A stretch of DNA of 30,578 nt from a virus, in IMG/VR virus record IMGVR_UViG_3300013126_000154, positions 1 through 30,578 of that record. One strand, 5' to 3'. A program made the position numbers and the translations under genes. Every line of letters begins with the position of its first letter. The stretch's first letter is position 1. Shown piece after piece: positions 21,575-30,578 of this stretch. The notes below the pieces were generated by a model. The model saw only the letters and a list, made by a program, of their open reading frames with translations. It did no database searches and was not told where the DNA came from.

Positions 21575-23290
21575 ATGTCGTTAGATAAGTTTATAGTTTC
21601 AATTTTATTTGATGATCAATCGACAAAAGAATCGGCCAGAAAAATAGACGATGTAGTTAAAGACCTTAAAAATAGTATCATTGGAAGCCTTGCAGCAGTT
21701 GCCTCTAGTGATTTTTTAAAAAATGTTGTAAAGAGCACAGTAGATTTATCAACAAAATTAGACAATTTATCTTATCAGACTAATGAAAGTAAACAAGATA
21801 TTTTTGCTTGGGGTGAAGCTGTAAAAAGAACAGGTGGAACCGCAGAAAGTTTTTATAGTTCCATTTCAGGTTTATCCGAAAAATTAATGGAAATGCAAAC
21901 TAATTTTGGTAGCGCAGGCCAAGTTGTTTTCATGAGACTGGGGATAAATCTAGTTGATGTTAATGGGAAGATGAAAAAATCAACCGACATATTGAAGGAG
22001 TTAGCGGATAAGTTTGTTGGTTTACCGAAAGCCTGGCAATTTAATTTAGGGAAACAACTTGGCCTAGATAATGCGACTATCAGAATGCTTTCTGAAGGTG
22101 GAAAAAGCACACAAGATTTAGTAGATAGGATGACGAAATTAGGCAATCTATCCGCATTAGACAGCGAAAAACTTAATAAATATAGAAACTCTCTTTACGA
22201 TATCAGTCTAATTTTTACTTCTTTAAAAATAGATATTACAAACGCTCTCATTCCTGCTCTTAAAAAATTTAACGAATACTATATTGTTTTTTTATCTTTT
22301 TTAGAAAGACATTCTGGGATTGTAAAAATAGCAGTAGTTGCGTTATCGGCAGTTTTAAGCGGTGCTTTATTATCAGCCATCTTATCAGTAACACGAGCTA
22401 TAATTGCGATGGGTGTTGCCTTTGCTGCAACGCCGATTGGAAGACTTATTTTAGCGTTATCAGGTTTGTTATTAATTATTGATGATGTTCGAACATATTT
22501 GAGAGGTGGCCAATCAGCTTTTGAGGAATACTACAAAGTAATAGAAAAATATTTTAATAAGATGACTGATTTTTTTGACAAACTAAATAGAAATGTACGT
22601 TCTTTTTTTGGGCTAAAAAAAGATGGGAGGTTTTTTGAAGGACTATTCGACTCGTTTGATGGGTTCGAAAACAAGCTTAAAGAAAAAGATATCGAAGATA
22701 AAATAAAAGAGATGGCAATTTCTTTAGGCGTAAATCCTAATTTAGCTGTACAAGTCGCAAAAAATGAAAACTCTAATTTAGACCCTAATTTAAAAAGCGA
22801 CACGTCATCAGCAAGCGGTATTTTCCAATTAACGGACAAGACCGCTGCAAGGTACGGAATACAAGACCCAAGTTTTAAAAATGATGTTGACGCAAACATC
22901 CGTGCTGGCTTAATGAATCTAAGAGATATTACACAAGGACTTTCTAAATATTTTAATAGAACACCCACGGCAGGTGAAGTGGGTCTAGGAGAAAGATTAG
23001 GTTTAGAGGGAAGTAAAAAAGTATTTTCAGCACCTAAAAATACCCCCTTATCAATTATACTAAGCCCAGAAGCAATAAAAGCTAACTCCGGTTTTGAAAC
23101 GATGACAAACAGCCAATTGATCGATAAGTCAAACAAAATGTACAGCACTAGTAAATCAGTAACAGTAGGGCAAGTTAAGATAAATGCGCCAAACTCAAAC
23201 GCAAAACAAATTTCACAGAAAATAGCAATGGAATTACAAAACCAACTGTCTTTATTTGTTACAAGCATAGATAACGGAGTCATAGCATGA
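21575..23290 (+). CDS. Tail tape measure protein with lytic transglycosylase domain
   Basis: A 571-aa protein. Residues 1-240 are helical, with segments such as SYQTNESKQDIFAWGEAVKRTGGT found in tape measure proteins. Residues 245-305 hold two or three hydrophobic segments (IAVVALSAVLSGALLSAIL, LILALSGLLLII). Residues about 378-490 form an SLT-type domain: GVNPNLAVQVAKNENSNLDP with candidate catalytic E398, then SSASGIFQLTDKTAARYG. The protein fixes tail length and probably opens peptidoglycan during ejection. With only 571 residues including the enzyme, the tail should be fairly short. Its start abuts the chaperone extension stop; the stop overlaps the next gene. Confidence 0.88.
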   Translation: MSLDKFIVSILFDDQSTKESARKIDDVVKDLKNSIIGSLAAVASSDFLKNVVKSTVDLSTKLDNLSYQTNESKQDIFAWGEAVKRTGGTAESFYSSISGLSEKLMEMQTNFGSAGQVVFMRLGINLVDVNGKMKKSTDILKELADKFVGLPKAWQFNLGKQLGLDNATIRMLSEGGKSTQDLVDRMTKLGNLSALDSEKLNKYRNSLYDISLIFTSLKIDITNALIPALKKFNEYYIVFLSFLERHSGIVKIAVVALSAVLSGALLSAILSVTRAIIAMGVAFAATPIGRLILALSGLLLIIDDVRTYLRGGQSAFEEYYKVIEKYFNKMTDFFDKLNRNVRSFFGLKKDGRFFEGLFDSFDGFENKLKEKDIEDKIKEMAISLGVNPNLAVQVAKNENSNLDPNLKSDTSSASGIFQLTDKTAARYGIQDPSFKNDVDANIRAGLMNLRDITQGLSKYFNRTPTAGEVGLGERLGLEGSKKVFSAPKNTPLSIILSPEAIKANSGFETMTNSQLIDKSNKMYSTSKSVTVGQVKINAPNSNAKQISQKIAMELQNQLSLFVTSIDNGVIA

Positions 23291-23865
23291 TGCAATCAAG
23301 TGGGTTATATTCTCAGAACGGAGACATAATCTTAGGTTTTGACTCATATATAGAAAATAATTATCATAATTCGAACGGTATCGCATTTGAGCCAATTGAA
23401 GATGGAAGCTTTTCAAACGATAGCAAACAAAATACTCCGTTTATTGTTGCACTCACAGTAGTTTTTGTTATAAAAGACCCAAAAGATAAAACAAATGTTA
23501 ATAAAACAACAATCGACAACATTACAAATATTTTAGAAAATCTAACGACAGGTGTGACTCTATATCATTTATATTTAGCACCTTTTGGTAAGCCAACCCA
23601 AAATTATTGGCAATATGGAAAGTATTATCAAAATGTTTGTTTAACTTCTTTCGATTATCAAAATACTTCTGAACAACTTGAACTTGTCGCTAACCTGATT
23701 TTTCAACAAGTTCGATTGACAAACACAGAGTATTCAAACGTTCAAAATACCGCAAACCCAGAAAATTCATATTTACAAAACAATGGTCAGGTGCAACCAT
23801 ATTCTGACCCATCTATCCTTTTCAATTCTTTTAGTTTGGTTCCACTCCCATTCGGTGGAGGTTGA
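23287..23865 (+). CDS. Putative baseplate Dit-like protein
   Basis: A 192-aa protein directly behind the tape measure. The central part, PFIVALTVVFVIKDPKDK ... YHLYLAPFGKPTQNYWQYGKYYQNVCLTSFDYQ ... LVANLIFQQVRLTN, has the beta pattern of distal-tail (Dit-like) hub proteins. The C-terminus is unstructured and ends PFGGG. ATG pair at 23287/23290; the first overlaps the tape measure stop as ATGA. Family assignment is tentative. Confidence 0.5.
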   Translation: MMQSSGLYSQNGDIILGFDSYIENNYHNSNGIAFEPIEDGSFSNDSKQNTPFIVALTVVFVIKDPKDKTNVNKTTIDNITNILENLTTGVTLYHLYLAPFGKPTQNYWQYGKYYQNVCLTSFDYQNTSEQLELVANLIFQQVRLTNTEYSNVQNTANPENSYLQNNGQVQPYSDPSILFNSFSLVPLPFGGG

Positions 23866-23866
23866 T

Positions 23867-24184
23867 ATGATTTTAGTCGTTCCGTTAAACAGTGTACCAA
23901 ATCAATCCTTAAATATAGTTTTAAATAGCCAAAATTGCACAATAAATATATGGACGAAAAATGGTAAAACTTTTTTTGATTTATTTTTAGATAACTCGCC
24001 TATCATCCAGTGTAGGAAAATAAATTTCACACAGATTTTACCTTACGCATATTTACAAGATAAATTTAACGGATATTTTTCATTTATAAATAATGACGGA
24101 AACACAACACCGATTAACTATAATTATTTTGGAAAAAGCCAATCTTTAATATATTATGATGAGAGTAGTGCTGTAAATGGCTGA
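23867..24184 (+). CDS. Baseplate plug protein (Pam3 gp18-like)
   Basis: A 105-aa beta protein: MILVVPLNSVPNQSLNIVLN, then TINIWTKNGKTFFDLFLDNSPIIQCRKINFTQILPYAYL. PNQ near residue 12, the w..dl...pi..g..l pattern and the length fit the small plug protein family named after gp18 of cyanophage Pam3. GGAGG is 6 bases before ATG 23867. It overlaps the hub gene by 8 bases. Confidence 0.66.
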   Translation: MILVVPLNSVPNQSLNIVLNSQNCTINIWTKNGKTFFDLFLDNSPIIQCRKINFTQILPYAYLQDKFNGYFSFINNDGNTTPINYNYFGKSQSLIYYDESSAVNG

Positions 24185-25070
24185 AATATTAAAACCTGAA
24201 AAGTTAAAAGACCGAAAAATACAATGCGTTTTTACTTTGCAATCAGGCGTTTTTAAACAAGGATATAATACAAAAACTACGTTAAACAATACAATAAATG
24301 CAGTTGTTAAAAAAACGATGAACAACAACTTTACAAACGGTGCTCAAGTAATAGTATACGGAATGAACTCGTCTGATATTGCCGCATTAACTACTTTGGG
24401 GTATGTACCTCTAAAATATAATCTAAATAAAATTAAAATATATGCACAATACGATGATGAGCCACAAAGTTTATGCTTTAGCGGTTATATTGTTAAAAGT
24501 TGGCCGGATTATTCTAACCCAAGTAGGCCAATGTATTTTGAGTGTAGTAGTTCATATTTTGACGCAATACAAAATCAAGAAAACACAAACATAAAAGGTC
24601 AAACAAAAGTAACAGATATTTTAAATAAATTATCCTCAAGTTTAGGGTTATCTTTACAAAATAACGGCGTAGAAGGTGTGTTAAATAACACAATACTAAC
24701 AGGGAGTTATGTTCAACAACTGCAACAATTATCAAGTCAATTAAATATAAATTGCGTGATTGATAAAGAAAAGTTAAAAGTATCGCAAAAAAGTGATCCA
24801 TTAGAAAAAACAATATTAAACATAAATAAAAACAGTGGTTTAATCTCTTACCCAACACCAGACACATTTGGTGTAAAATTTAAAATGCGGTATAATCCTG
24901 TTTTAAATATTGGTCAATACATATATTTACAAACAAAAGTCAATATTCCTAAAGCAATTGGAAAATGGTTTGTTTATGATATGGAACACTCCTTGAGTAA
25001 TCGTCGTGAAAATTGGTATACTGACGTTAAGTGCAGTTACAACAATTTCGAGGTACAAGGAAATGGCTAA
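24177..25070 (+). CDS. Baseplate hub protein (gp27/Mu gp44-like)
   Basis: A 297-aa protein resembling phage hub proteins that mount the spike: DRKIQCVFTLQSG, ANGAQVIVYGMNSSDIA-like strand (here TNGAQVIVYGMNSSDIAAL), KIYAQYDDEPQSLCFSGYIVKSW, a middle TKVTDILNKLSSSLGLSLQN helix pair, and a final domain with NPVLNIGQYIYLQTK and WFVYDMEHSLSNRRENWYTDVKC. It is immediately before the spike gene, with an 8-base overlap. Confidence 0.78.
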   Translation: MAEILKPEKLKDRKIQCVFTLQSGVFKQGYNTKTTLNNTINAVVKKTMNNNFTNGAQVIVYGMNSSDIAALTTLGYVPLKYNLNKIKIYAQYDDEPQSLCFSGYIVKSWPDYSNPSRPMYFECSSSYFDAIQNQENTNIKGQTKVTDILNKLSSSLGLSLQNNGVEGVLNNTILTGSYVQQLQQLSSQLNINCVIDKEKLKVSQKSDPLEKTILNINKNSGLISYPTPDTFGVKFKMRYNPVLNIGQYIYLQTKVNIPKAIGKWFVYDMEHSLSNRRENWYTDVKCSYNNFEVQGNG

Positions 25071-25758
25071 AATAATTAGTGCGAGTCGTGTTTTAACTTC
25101 AGACAGTACAATGTCTGATGCATTAAATTTTTTTAAAACAAAAATGTATTTAGAAATAAATACAATCACACTAGCAAAAATCATTTCAGTTGACGAGGAT
25201 AGAAAAAGATTAACTATTCAATCGCTAATAAATGGAACAGACAGCTCAAATAAACCAATCACACCGCCGACAATTTATGATGTTCCGTATAGCTGCATAC
25301 GGGGGGGGAACGCTGGCATTATTACAAAATATGTTGTGGGAGATAACGTAGTTGTTGGATTTTGTCAAAGACAAATAGACATTACAAAAGAAACTGAATC
25401 GCAATCCACGCCAAATTTATTTCGTTTTTTTCATTTACAAGACGCAATAGTGTTGTCACATTGGTCTAATAGTGAACCAAATATTTATATTAAAATAACT
25501 AACGACGTTGTTGAAATACAAGCTACTAGTAAACCAATAACAATATCAACAACAGCAAAAACGACAATAAACGCAAACAACGCAGAGATAAACGCAACAC
25601 AAACGACGATAAACGGGAACCTAATCGTAAACGGAAACGCTACAATAAATGGGAACGCCTCTGTAGAAGCATTGACGATTGATTCTAGTCCGTTTTTGGC
25701 GCATACTCATAGCGGAGTCTCAACCGGAACACAAAACACGGGCCCAGTAACGCCATGA
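25063..25758 (+). CDS. Baseplate spike protein (gpV/Gp138-like)
   Basis: A 231-aa membrane-piercing spike. An N-terminal OB-like domain (TLAKIISVDEDRKRLTIQSLI ... VVGDNVVVGFCQRQ) is followed by a beta-helix stretch with Asn/Thr/Ile repeats (TINANNAEINATQTTINGNL, IVNGNATINGNASVEAL) and the tip FLAHTHSGVSTGTQNTGPVTP. The HTH histidines match the metal-binding HxH apex of P2-type spikes. ATG 25063 is preceded by AAGG, while upstream starts overlap the hub strongly. A run of eight G lies at 25301-25308, unusual in this genome. Confidence 0.86.
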   Translation: MAKIISASRVLTSDSTMSDALNFFKTKMYLEINTITLAKIISVDEDRKRLTIQSLINGTDSSNKPITPPTIYDVPYSCIRGGNAGIITKYVVGDNVVVGFCQRQIDITKETESQSTPNLFRFFHLQDAIVLSHWSNSEPNIYIKITNDVVEIQATSKPITISTTAKTTINANNAEINATQTTINGNLIVNGNATINGNASVEALTIDSSPFLAHTHSGVSTGTQNTGPVTP

Positions 25759-26147
25759 CTATCTATCAACCGACTATACAATTAAAAGAATTTACAGACG
25801 AAAACGGTGTGAAATACGAAGACACGTTTTTGGATGAAAGTGGAAACATTTCTTTTATCTATGACGTTGATTCAGTATCGCAAACAGTTAAAAACGCTAT
25901 TTCGTTGTGGTTAGGGGAATATCAATTCGACACAACTTTAGGAATCAATTGGTTAACAGTTTTAGGACAAACACCGAATCGAACAATATTGACATCAGCA
26001 ATACAAAAAGCGGTTCTTAGTGTGCCATACGTTTCTTCTATTGTTTCAATAGATTTTGTTAATTTCAACAGCGAGAGAATTGAAGCAGTATCGGTTAAAT
26101 ATTTAAATACAGATAGCAAAGTGAACACAACATATGTCAATCTCTAG
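25755..26147 (+). CDS. Baseplate wedge protein (gp25/W-like)
   Basis: A 130-aa gp25-like wedge subunit: SQTVKNAISLWLGEYQFDTTLGINWLTVLGQ is the conserved EW..D...GI.W...L core (with the Glu of LGEYQFD), and an SAIQKAVLSVPYVSSIVSIDF region follows. It lies between spike and J-like genes, the standard place. It overlaps the spike by 4 bases and the J-like gene by 14. Confidence 0.85.
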   Translation: MTIYQPTIQLKEFTDENGVKYEDTFLDESGNISFIYDVDSVSQTVKNAISLWLGEYQFDTTLGINWLTVLGQTPNRTILTSAIQKAVLSVPYVSSIVSIDFVNFNSERIEAVSVKYLNTDSKVNTTYVNL

Positions 26148-27294
26148 CACCGGTGTAGTTTTAACACCCTCATCAACAGCAATAGCAGAAGCACAACAAA
26201 TACTTATAAATACGTATGGTAGTAGCGTTAATCTATCGCAACAAAGCCCCAACGGTCTTTTAGTACAAAACCAGGCTCTCGCTATTACACAAAGGGAAAA
26301 TGATCAAGCCGATGTTGTTAACTCAATTAATCCGTTGATAGCAACAGGGCAGCAATTAGATGCCTTGTGTTCAAATATGGGTATTCAAAGAGAGCCTGCA
26401 ACAAAATCAACAGCAACGTGCATTTTCACAGGTTTAACAGGCGTTTCAATTACAGAAGGATCGCAAGTATCTAACGAAAACGGAGATATATTTATAGTAG
26501 ACGCAACTTATGTGATTGGTGGTGATGGTACAGCAACAGGCACGGTCACCGCTCAAAATTCAGGCACAATTTTAGTACCCACAAACAGTATAGATAAAAT
26601 AGTTACAGGTATTCCCGGTTGGTCAACTGTAAACAATTCAACAGCTGGAAATGTCGGCACCGTAGAAGAATCTGACTATGACCTTTTATTAAGATTTTTT
26701 GACACAACGGCTTTTAATTCCGCAGGATCTTATCAATCAATTTTAGCAGGCGCATCACAGTTATCCCCGAAGCCTACAAGCGTGTATGTGTTGCCGAACA
26801 ACACAAAAGACTCTTATGTAAAAGACGGAATAACAATCGAATCGAATTCGATCTTATTATCGATTGATGGTGGTGGGTCTGATACTCTTATCGCTGAAAT
26901 GTTTTTAAAAAGAGTTAGTTGCACATTAAGCGGAAGCTATTCTTTTACTATACCTATACCAAATACAAGTGAAACTTTTACAGCAAAATGGCAGAAGGCA
27001 ACACAATTAGCTTTATCTTTGAACTTACAATTAAAAGTCGGTTACGTATACCCACCGAACGTGAAACAATTTATAGCGGACGCAATAACACAAAAATTCA
27101 ATTGGAATGTGATAGGAAGATATATTGACGCTACTCAGTTTATATATTTGCTTATACAAGCAGGGGTAACGCCCATTTTAAGTTTAACTTTTAACGTTGG
27201 CACAACGACTAATTTAATACAATACACAATGCCGATAAGCAGTAGTCTTGGAAACACTCTATTGTCAACGAATGTGAACCTCACCTATGTCTGA
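26134..27294 (+). CDS. Baseplate J-like protein
   Basis: A 386-aa wedge protein. Features: QSPNGLLVQNQALAITQRENDQADVVNSINPLIATGQQLDALCSNMGIQREPAT (the family's G.qLD..a...gi.R....), then TCIFTGLTGVSITEGSQVSNENGDIF and GTVTAQNSGTILVPTNSIDKIVTGIPGWSTVNNSTAG with GTVEESDYDLLLRF. These are the classical Baseplate_J segments. No clear SD; the start lies inside the previous gene, so coupling is likely. Confidence 0.92.
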   Translation: MSISSTGVVLTPSSTAIAEAQQILINTYGSSVNLSQQSPNGLLVQNQALAITQRENDQADVVNSINPLIATGQQLDALCSNMGIQREPATKSTATCIFTGLTGVSITEGSQVSNENGDIFIVDATYVIGGDGTATGTVTAQNSGTILVPTNSIDKIVTGIPGWSTVNNSTAGNVGTVEESDYDLLLRFFDTTAFNSAGSYQSILAGASQLSPKPTSVYVLPNNTKDSYVKDGITIESNSILLSIDGGGSDTLIAEMFLKRVSCTLSGSYSFTIPIPNTSETFTAKWQKATQLALSLNLQLKVGYVYPPNVKQFIADAITQKFNWNVIGRYIDATQFIYLLIQAGVTPILSLTFNVGTTTNLIQYTMPISSSLGNTLLSTNVNLTYV

Positions 27295-27871
27295 AACAGA
27301 TTTTCCAATATATTTACAATACCAAAATTCACCTAAATTAAAACAATTATGTAACTCATTTTCCAATGCTTTACTTTTCAAAGATTTTAATTTTGCTGAA
27401 GATTATTTAAATATAAAAACAGCAAAAACAGAAGGTTTAAATATTTGGGGAATTATTTTAGGCCAACCAAGGCGTGTTAAGTCTGGTTTGTCTTACGACA
27501 ATGTTTTTGGTTTTAAAAACAGTGACACAATAACAGACACAAAAAGCTATCCTCAAAATTTTTATTATTCCAATTTTTTTAATCCAGTCTATTCGCCGAC
27601 AATCGATCTTACAGATGATCAATATAGAGCGCTCTTGTTATTGATATATAGAAGTAAAAACACGAATAATTCTATATACGATATGAATAGGATAATACAA
27701 CAATATTCAAGCATGATGGGTGCGAGCGGAATCCCTGCTGTATATGTTTCAGCCCAAATGGAAATTACGTATAAGTTTAATTATTTTTTGGAGGCTTATG
27801 AGAGTTATCTTTTTACTCACAGCACTGTTTTGCCTTGCCCCGCAGGCGTTAAGCTTACAATTTTATTCTAA
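27287..27871 (+). CDS. DUF2612 baseplate/tail protein
   Basis: A 194-aa protein: QLCNSFSNALLFKDFNFAEDYLNIKTAKTEGLNIWGIILGQPRRV is the DUF2612 signature (ld..tA.g..Ld.wG.ilg..R), followed by LTDDQYRALLLLIYRSKNTNNSIYDMNRIIQQYSS and a C-terminal strand region. It takes the place of tail protein I as the wedge-fibre linker. It overlaps the J-like gene by 8 bases. Confidence 0.82.
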   Translation: MSETDFPIYLQYQNSPKLKQLCNSFSNALLFKDFNFAEDYLNIKTAKTEGLNIWGIILGQPRRVKSGLSYDNVFGFKNSDTITDTKSYPQNFYYSNFFNPVYSPTIDLTDDQYRALLLLIYRSKNTNNSIYDMNRIIQQYSSMMGASGIPAVYVSAQMEITYKFNYFLEAYESYLFTHSTVLPCPAGVKLTILF

Positions 27872-27881
27872 AGAGGTTTTT

Positions 27882-29024
27882 ATGAGTTATTCTTTCCCTG
27901 CACCATTATCTAAGCCGTTTTGTAACACCGGCGATGAAGTACAACCACCTTCACTTTCATCAGAGACAGACGCAAATCAAGAGACGGGTTTTCCTGCTGC
28001 GATGTCAGAACCATTTGACGCAGGGGGTGTGCCGTTAGAGCGACCACAATTTAACGGTGTTTTGAATTTCTACACGCAACAGATTTTAGCTATGCAAATG
28101 GGGAAGCAATATACTTTTCAAGATTTTAGTTCTGAAATTTCGGGGTGGGATGGTTACCCCCAAGGGGCTGTCTTGTATTGTGCGAGCAATAACAGTTATC
28201 AGATCTCTTTAATTAACGATAACACTGCTAACTTTATTACAACACCGAGTTATATAAACGACGGTGTGCATTGGAAAGATATAGCTACCTATGGTTATAT
28301 TGCACCTACCGTACAAATTTTTAAAAGTGGAATAGGAACTTACACACCGCCTACCTCCCCTAGAAAACCGTTATACATACGAGTAAAAATGGCTGGTGGC
28401 GGCGGTGGCGGCGAAGGATCGGCAACACTTGGGAACACAAAAACACCAGGGGGAGACGGTCAAGATAGCTCTTTTACAAATGTTGGTACGCCAGTAGTGT
28501 CTTTGCAAGCGTATGGGGGAAGAGGGGGTGGAACAAACACAGGCGCAGGAAATTCCGCTGGAATCTTAGGAGCAACGGGGACTATTATCAAAGGACAGAA
28601 CGGAGTAGGAGGAAGCGCAGTAAGTATAGATAGTAATTCTATCAATTTTGGTATTTATGCCTCTGGTGGGCAAGGAGGACAAAACTTTTTTGCTGGGGCT
28701 GGTCTTGGAAAAATTAGCACTGTAGATCCGAACGGACAAAACGCAATTGATGAAGACCCAGTATACAACCCACACGGGTTTGGAACTGGGTGCGGTGGGG
28801 CAGGTGGTGGCGTAAGTGCAATATCTGCCCTGGTTGCAAACGGTTTTTCAGGACAAGGTGGAGGAGCCGCAGGTTATCTAGATGCTATAGTAACAAATCT
28901 TGGGTCTGTTTTTAATTACAGCGTTGGTGCAAAAGGAATCGGCGGAGCAGGAGCAGGAGCGTATACAACAAAAGGGGGAGACGGCGCAAACGGTGTGATA
29001 ATAGTAGAAGAATATTATCAATAA
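27882..29024 (+). CDS. Tail fibre/adhesin with polyglycine-rich C-terminal domain
   Basis: A 380-aa fibre. The first 60 residues are a Pro/Ser-rich attachment segment with two FPAP/FPAAMSEPF copies. Residues about 60-145 form a fibre base common to Mu-like phages (FSSEISGWDGYPQGAVLYCASNN ... INDGVHWKDI). From about 170 the protein is rich in glycine blocks (MAGGGGGGEG, YGGRGGGTN, ASGGQGGQN, CGGAGGGVS, GIGGAGAGAY) and ends GGDGANGVIIVEEYY. Gly-rich blocks like these fold as polyglycine sandwiches in receptor-binding adhesins such as S16 gp38. ATG 27882 has AAAGAGG close upstream. Confidence 0.8.
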   Translation: MSYSFPAPLSKPFCNTGDEVQPPSLSSETDANQETGFPAAMSEPFDAGGVPLERPQFNGVLNFYTQQILAMQMGKQYTFQDFSSEISGWDGYPQGAVLYCASNNSYQISLINDNTANFITTPSYINDGVHWKDIATYGYIAPTVQIFKSGIGTYTPPTSPRKPLYIRVKMAGGGGGGEGSATLGNTKTPGGDGQDSSFTNVGTPVVSLQAYGGRGGGTNTGAGNSAGILGATGTIIKGQNGVGGSAVSIDSNSINFGIYASGGQGGQNFFAGAGLGKISTVDPNGQNAIDEDPVYNPHGFGTGCGGAGGGVSAISALVANGFSGQGGGAAGYLDAIVTNLGSVFNYSVGAKGIGGAGAGAYTTKGGDGANGVIIVEEYYQ

Positions 29025-29048
29025 AAAATAAATAAGAGAAATCAAAAA

Positions 29049-29426
29049 ATGAAAGCTTTAGAATTTATTATCGATAAAAATGGAAACTTTGTATTCCCGA
29101 CAACTATTTCAGAAGCTTTTACAACTGGTGTAGTTACGCCGCCGGTAGCAAACCAAATAACTTGCATCTATTACAATACAGTCACAGTATCCGGGGATAC
29201 AGCAACACCAAGCGACCCTGTTACAACCGGTTTAACTGGTACTATAAAATTGCAAGCCCGTATGACTTCGGACAGTAGCTGGAGTGATATAAAGAAAGGA
29301 ACTTTAGATTTATCATTAGGGCAAAACATGGTTTTTCCGTACGGCGTGATACAATCGATCAATGCTATCTGCACAAATGTGCAAGGTTGCCATTATGTTT
29401 TAGTGAGACTTGATCGAGGTGTGTAA
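29049..29426 (+). CDS. Hypothetical tail-region protein, 125 aa
   Basis: A 125-aa beta-rich protein between two fibre genes: MKALEFIIDKNGNFVFPTTI..., GTIKLQARMTSDSSWSDIKKGTLDLSLGQNMVFPYGVIQSINAICTNVQGCHYVLVRLDRG. The late half looks like an Ig/jelly-roll type surface domain. A fibre accessory or decoration role is possible by position; no family is recognised. Confidence 0.68.
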   Translation: MKALEFIIDKNGNFVFPTTISEAFTTGVVTPPVANQITCIYYNTVTVSGDTATPSDPVTTGLTGTIKLQARMTSDSSWSDIKKGTLDLSLGQNMVFPYGVIQSINAICTNVQGCHYVLVRLDRGV

Positions 29427-29432
29427 AATAAA

Positions 29433-30578
29433 ATGGGTACTACTTATCCGAATTGGAACAATGTTCAACAAGAATTAAACGCAATATACCCTATTGAAAT
29501 AAATCCAAATGATGATATCTCTGTTTTATACGCTAGTGATGTAGATGATGGAGTAATATCTTCTTATTATTTTAATTTATGGAATTCTGCAATATCAGGG
29601 GACAATTGGAAAAATCCAGTCGTAGCAGCAACAAGTCAAACAGACGGAAAAATACCACTAACAACAAACACTCCTTTTTTAGCTGACGGTCATTCTGTAC
29701 AAATCGGTGAAAGGGTTTTTCTTGGTTTTCAAAGTGGGAGCGGCTCTTTATCTAACAAAGAAAATGGAATTTATCTTTTAACTTATTCAGGTCTAACTAG
29801 AACTACTGACGCAGATACCTGGAACGAATTAAAAGGAGCTATATTTACTGTACAGAATGGCTCGACATACCAAGGGCATAATATAAGAATAATTGTCCCA
29901 CAAACCGGAGTTATAAATACAACCCCAATTTCATGGAATGACGTAGGTACAGGAGAATACACATTTAATTCTTCACAGTTTTTAGTAAACTCAAACAATG
30001 TATCTTTACAACCAAAAGGGATAACTTTAGATTTATTAGCACCAGACACGTCAACAAATTATTTTTTAACTTCAAATGGCCCAACAACATCACCAAGCTA
30101 CAAAGCGATAACTTCATCAAATAATACTATTAACATATCTTATGGCACGTCAATTAATTTTGATTTGCCACAAAGTGTTGCGCCTACATATTCACCAACT
30201 TTTACGAATATACTTTTGACAGCATTAGCAGCGTCAACAGCTATCTTTTGCAATGCTTCAGGTGCTCTTGAGTCTTCTTCAACTACAGCAACAGAGTTAG
30301 GGTATTTAAGCGGCGTTACTAGCTCTATACAAACACAAATAAACAATAAAATAACGCAACTTTATGGTGGACAAGTTACTACCCCAATCGCAGGAAGCGG
30401 TCTAGCGACTATTGTTGACGGAAGTGTAACGTTCTCAAACATACAAAACATAAGCAACAACACAATTTTAGGGAATAAAAGCGGAGCAATCGCAAGCGTA
30501 ACAAGTTTAAATTTAGGAAATTTAACAGAGAGTACGAGTAGCGTCCTTACAATAACAGGGACGAATACAGTTGTTGGA
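29433..30578 (+). CDS. Long tail fibre, N-terminal part (cut by window edge)
   Basis: An open frame of 382 codons from ATG 29433 to the right edge without a stop. It opens MGTTYPNWNNVQQELNAIYPIEINPNDDISVLYASDV, then has a fibre domain seen in many phages (ENGIYLLTYSGLTRTTDADTWNELKGAIFTVQNG) and, near residue 290, TATELGYLSGVTSSIQTQIN, a motif typical of long fibres and tail spikes. Composition is Thr/Ser/Asn-rich. It is probably the main host-binding fibre. Confidence 0.82.
   Translation, partial: MGTTYPNWNNVQQELNAIYPIEINPNDDISVLYASDVDDGVISSYYFNLWNSAISGDNWKNPVVAATSQTDGKIPLTTNTPFLADGHSVQIGERVFLGFQSGSGSLSNKENGIYLLTYSGLTRTTDADTWNELKGAIFTVQNGSTYQGHNIRIIVPQTGVINTTPISWNDVGTGEYTFNSSQFLVNSNNVSLQPKGITLDLLAPDTSTNYFLTSNGPTTSPSYKAITSSNNTINISYGTSINFDLPQSVAPTYSPTFTNILLTALAASTAIFCNASGALESSSTTATELGYLSGVTSSIQTQINNKITQLYGGQVTTPIAGSGLATIVDGSVTFSNIQNISNNTILGNKSGAIASVTSLNLGNLTESTSSVLTITGTNTVVG

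Noticed and set aside
22531-23295. A 254-codon minus-strand frame opposite the tape measure gene
   Set aside because: It mirrors the codons of the transglycosylase part of a clear gene, has no SD or promoter, and contains no recognisable domain.

Overview
The window is a segment of an AT-rich, contractile-tailed (myovirus-type) bacteriophage genome. It could be a free phage or a prophage. No integrase, repressor, lysis cassette, tRNA or host gene is visible, and both ends cut through phage genes. Shine-Dalgarno (SD) sequences are strong and the recognisable promoters are of the ordinary sigma-70 kind. The host is therefore a low-GC bacterium, probably Gram-negative judging from the head and tail gene set; the exact host cannot be read from the sequence.

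The layout is two divergent blocks either side of a non-coding control region (about 8983-9603). The left block (about 8880 to 1) is on the minus strand. Nearest the control region are small early-type genes: a 96-aa unknown, a DUF6948-like protein, four tandem Ser/Gly/Asp-repeat genes and a 33-aa predicted membrane peptide. A run of small unknown genes follows, then a replication and recombination module: SNF2-type helicase, VRR-NUC nuclease, a DUF2800-like PD-(D/E)XK nuclease with an Fe-S-type cysteine pattern, a DUF2815-like ssDNA-binding protein, and a family A DNA polymerase cut by the window edge. Three leftward promoters share a TTGAYW-N17-TAAAYT layout. Two of them also share an RNA leader with two hairpins, one of which shows compensatory base changes.

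The right block (9616 to 30578) is on the plus strand and follows a standard morphogenesis order: small and large terminase, DUF1073 portal, Mu F-like minor head protein, DUF2213 protease/scaffold, cement protein, DUF2184 major capsid, DUF4054 connector, HK97-gp10-like protein, neck and terminator proteins, DUF3383 sheath, DUF3277 tube, tail assembly chaperone, tape measure with a transglycosylase domain, then a baseplate set (Dit-like, Pam3 gp18-like plug, hub, spike, gp25-like, J-like, DUF2612), a glycine-rich fibre and a second fibre running off the end. Many genes overlap by 4-30 bases, so translation is probably coupled. The tail assembly chaperone ends on a textbook -1 slippery site (T TTT TTA) followed at once by its stop codon; a start-less 81-codon extension lies in the -1 frame.

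The most unusual parts are the four-gene Ser-Gly-Asp repeat array (6338-8044, far richer in GC than its surroundings, built from hexamers, with a predicted G-quadruplex motif in its mRNA) with the membrane peptide directly behind it, the conserved leader RNAs, and the control region with repeated 9-bp ACTCTAACA sites in both orientations.
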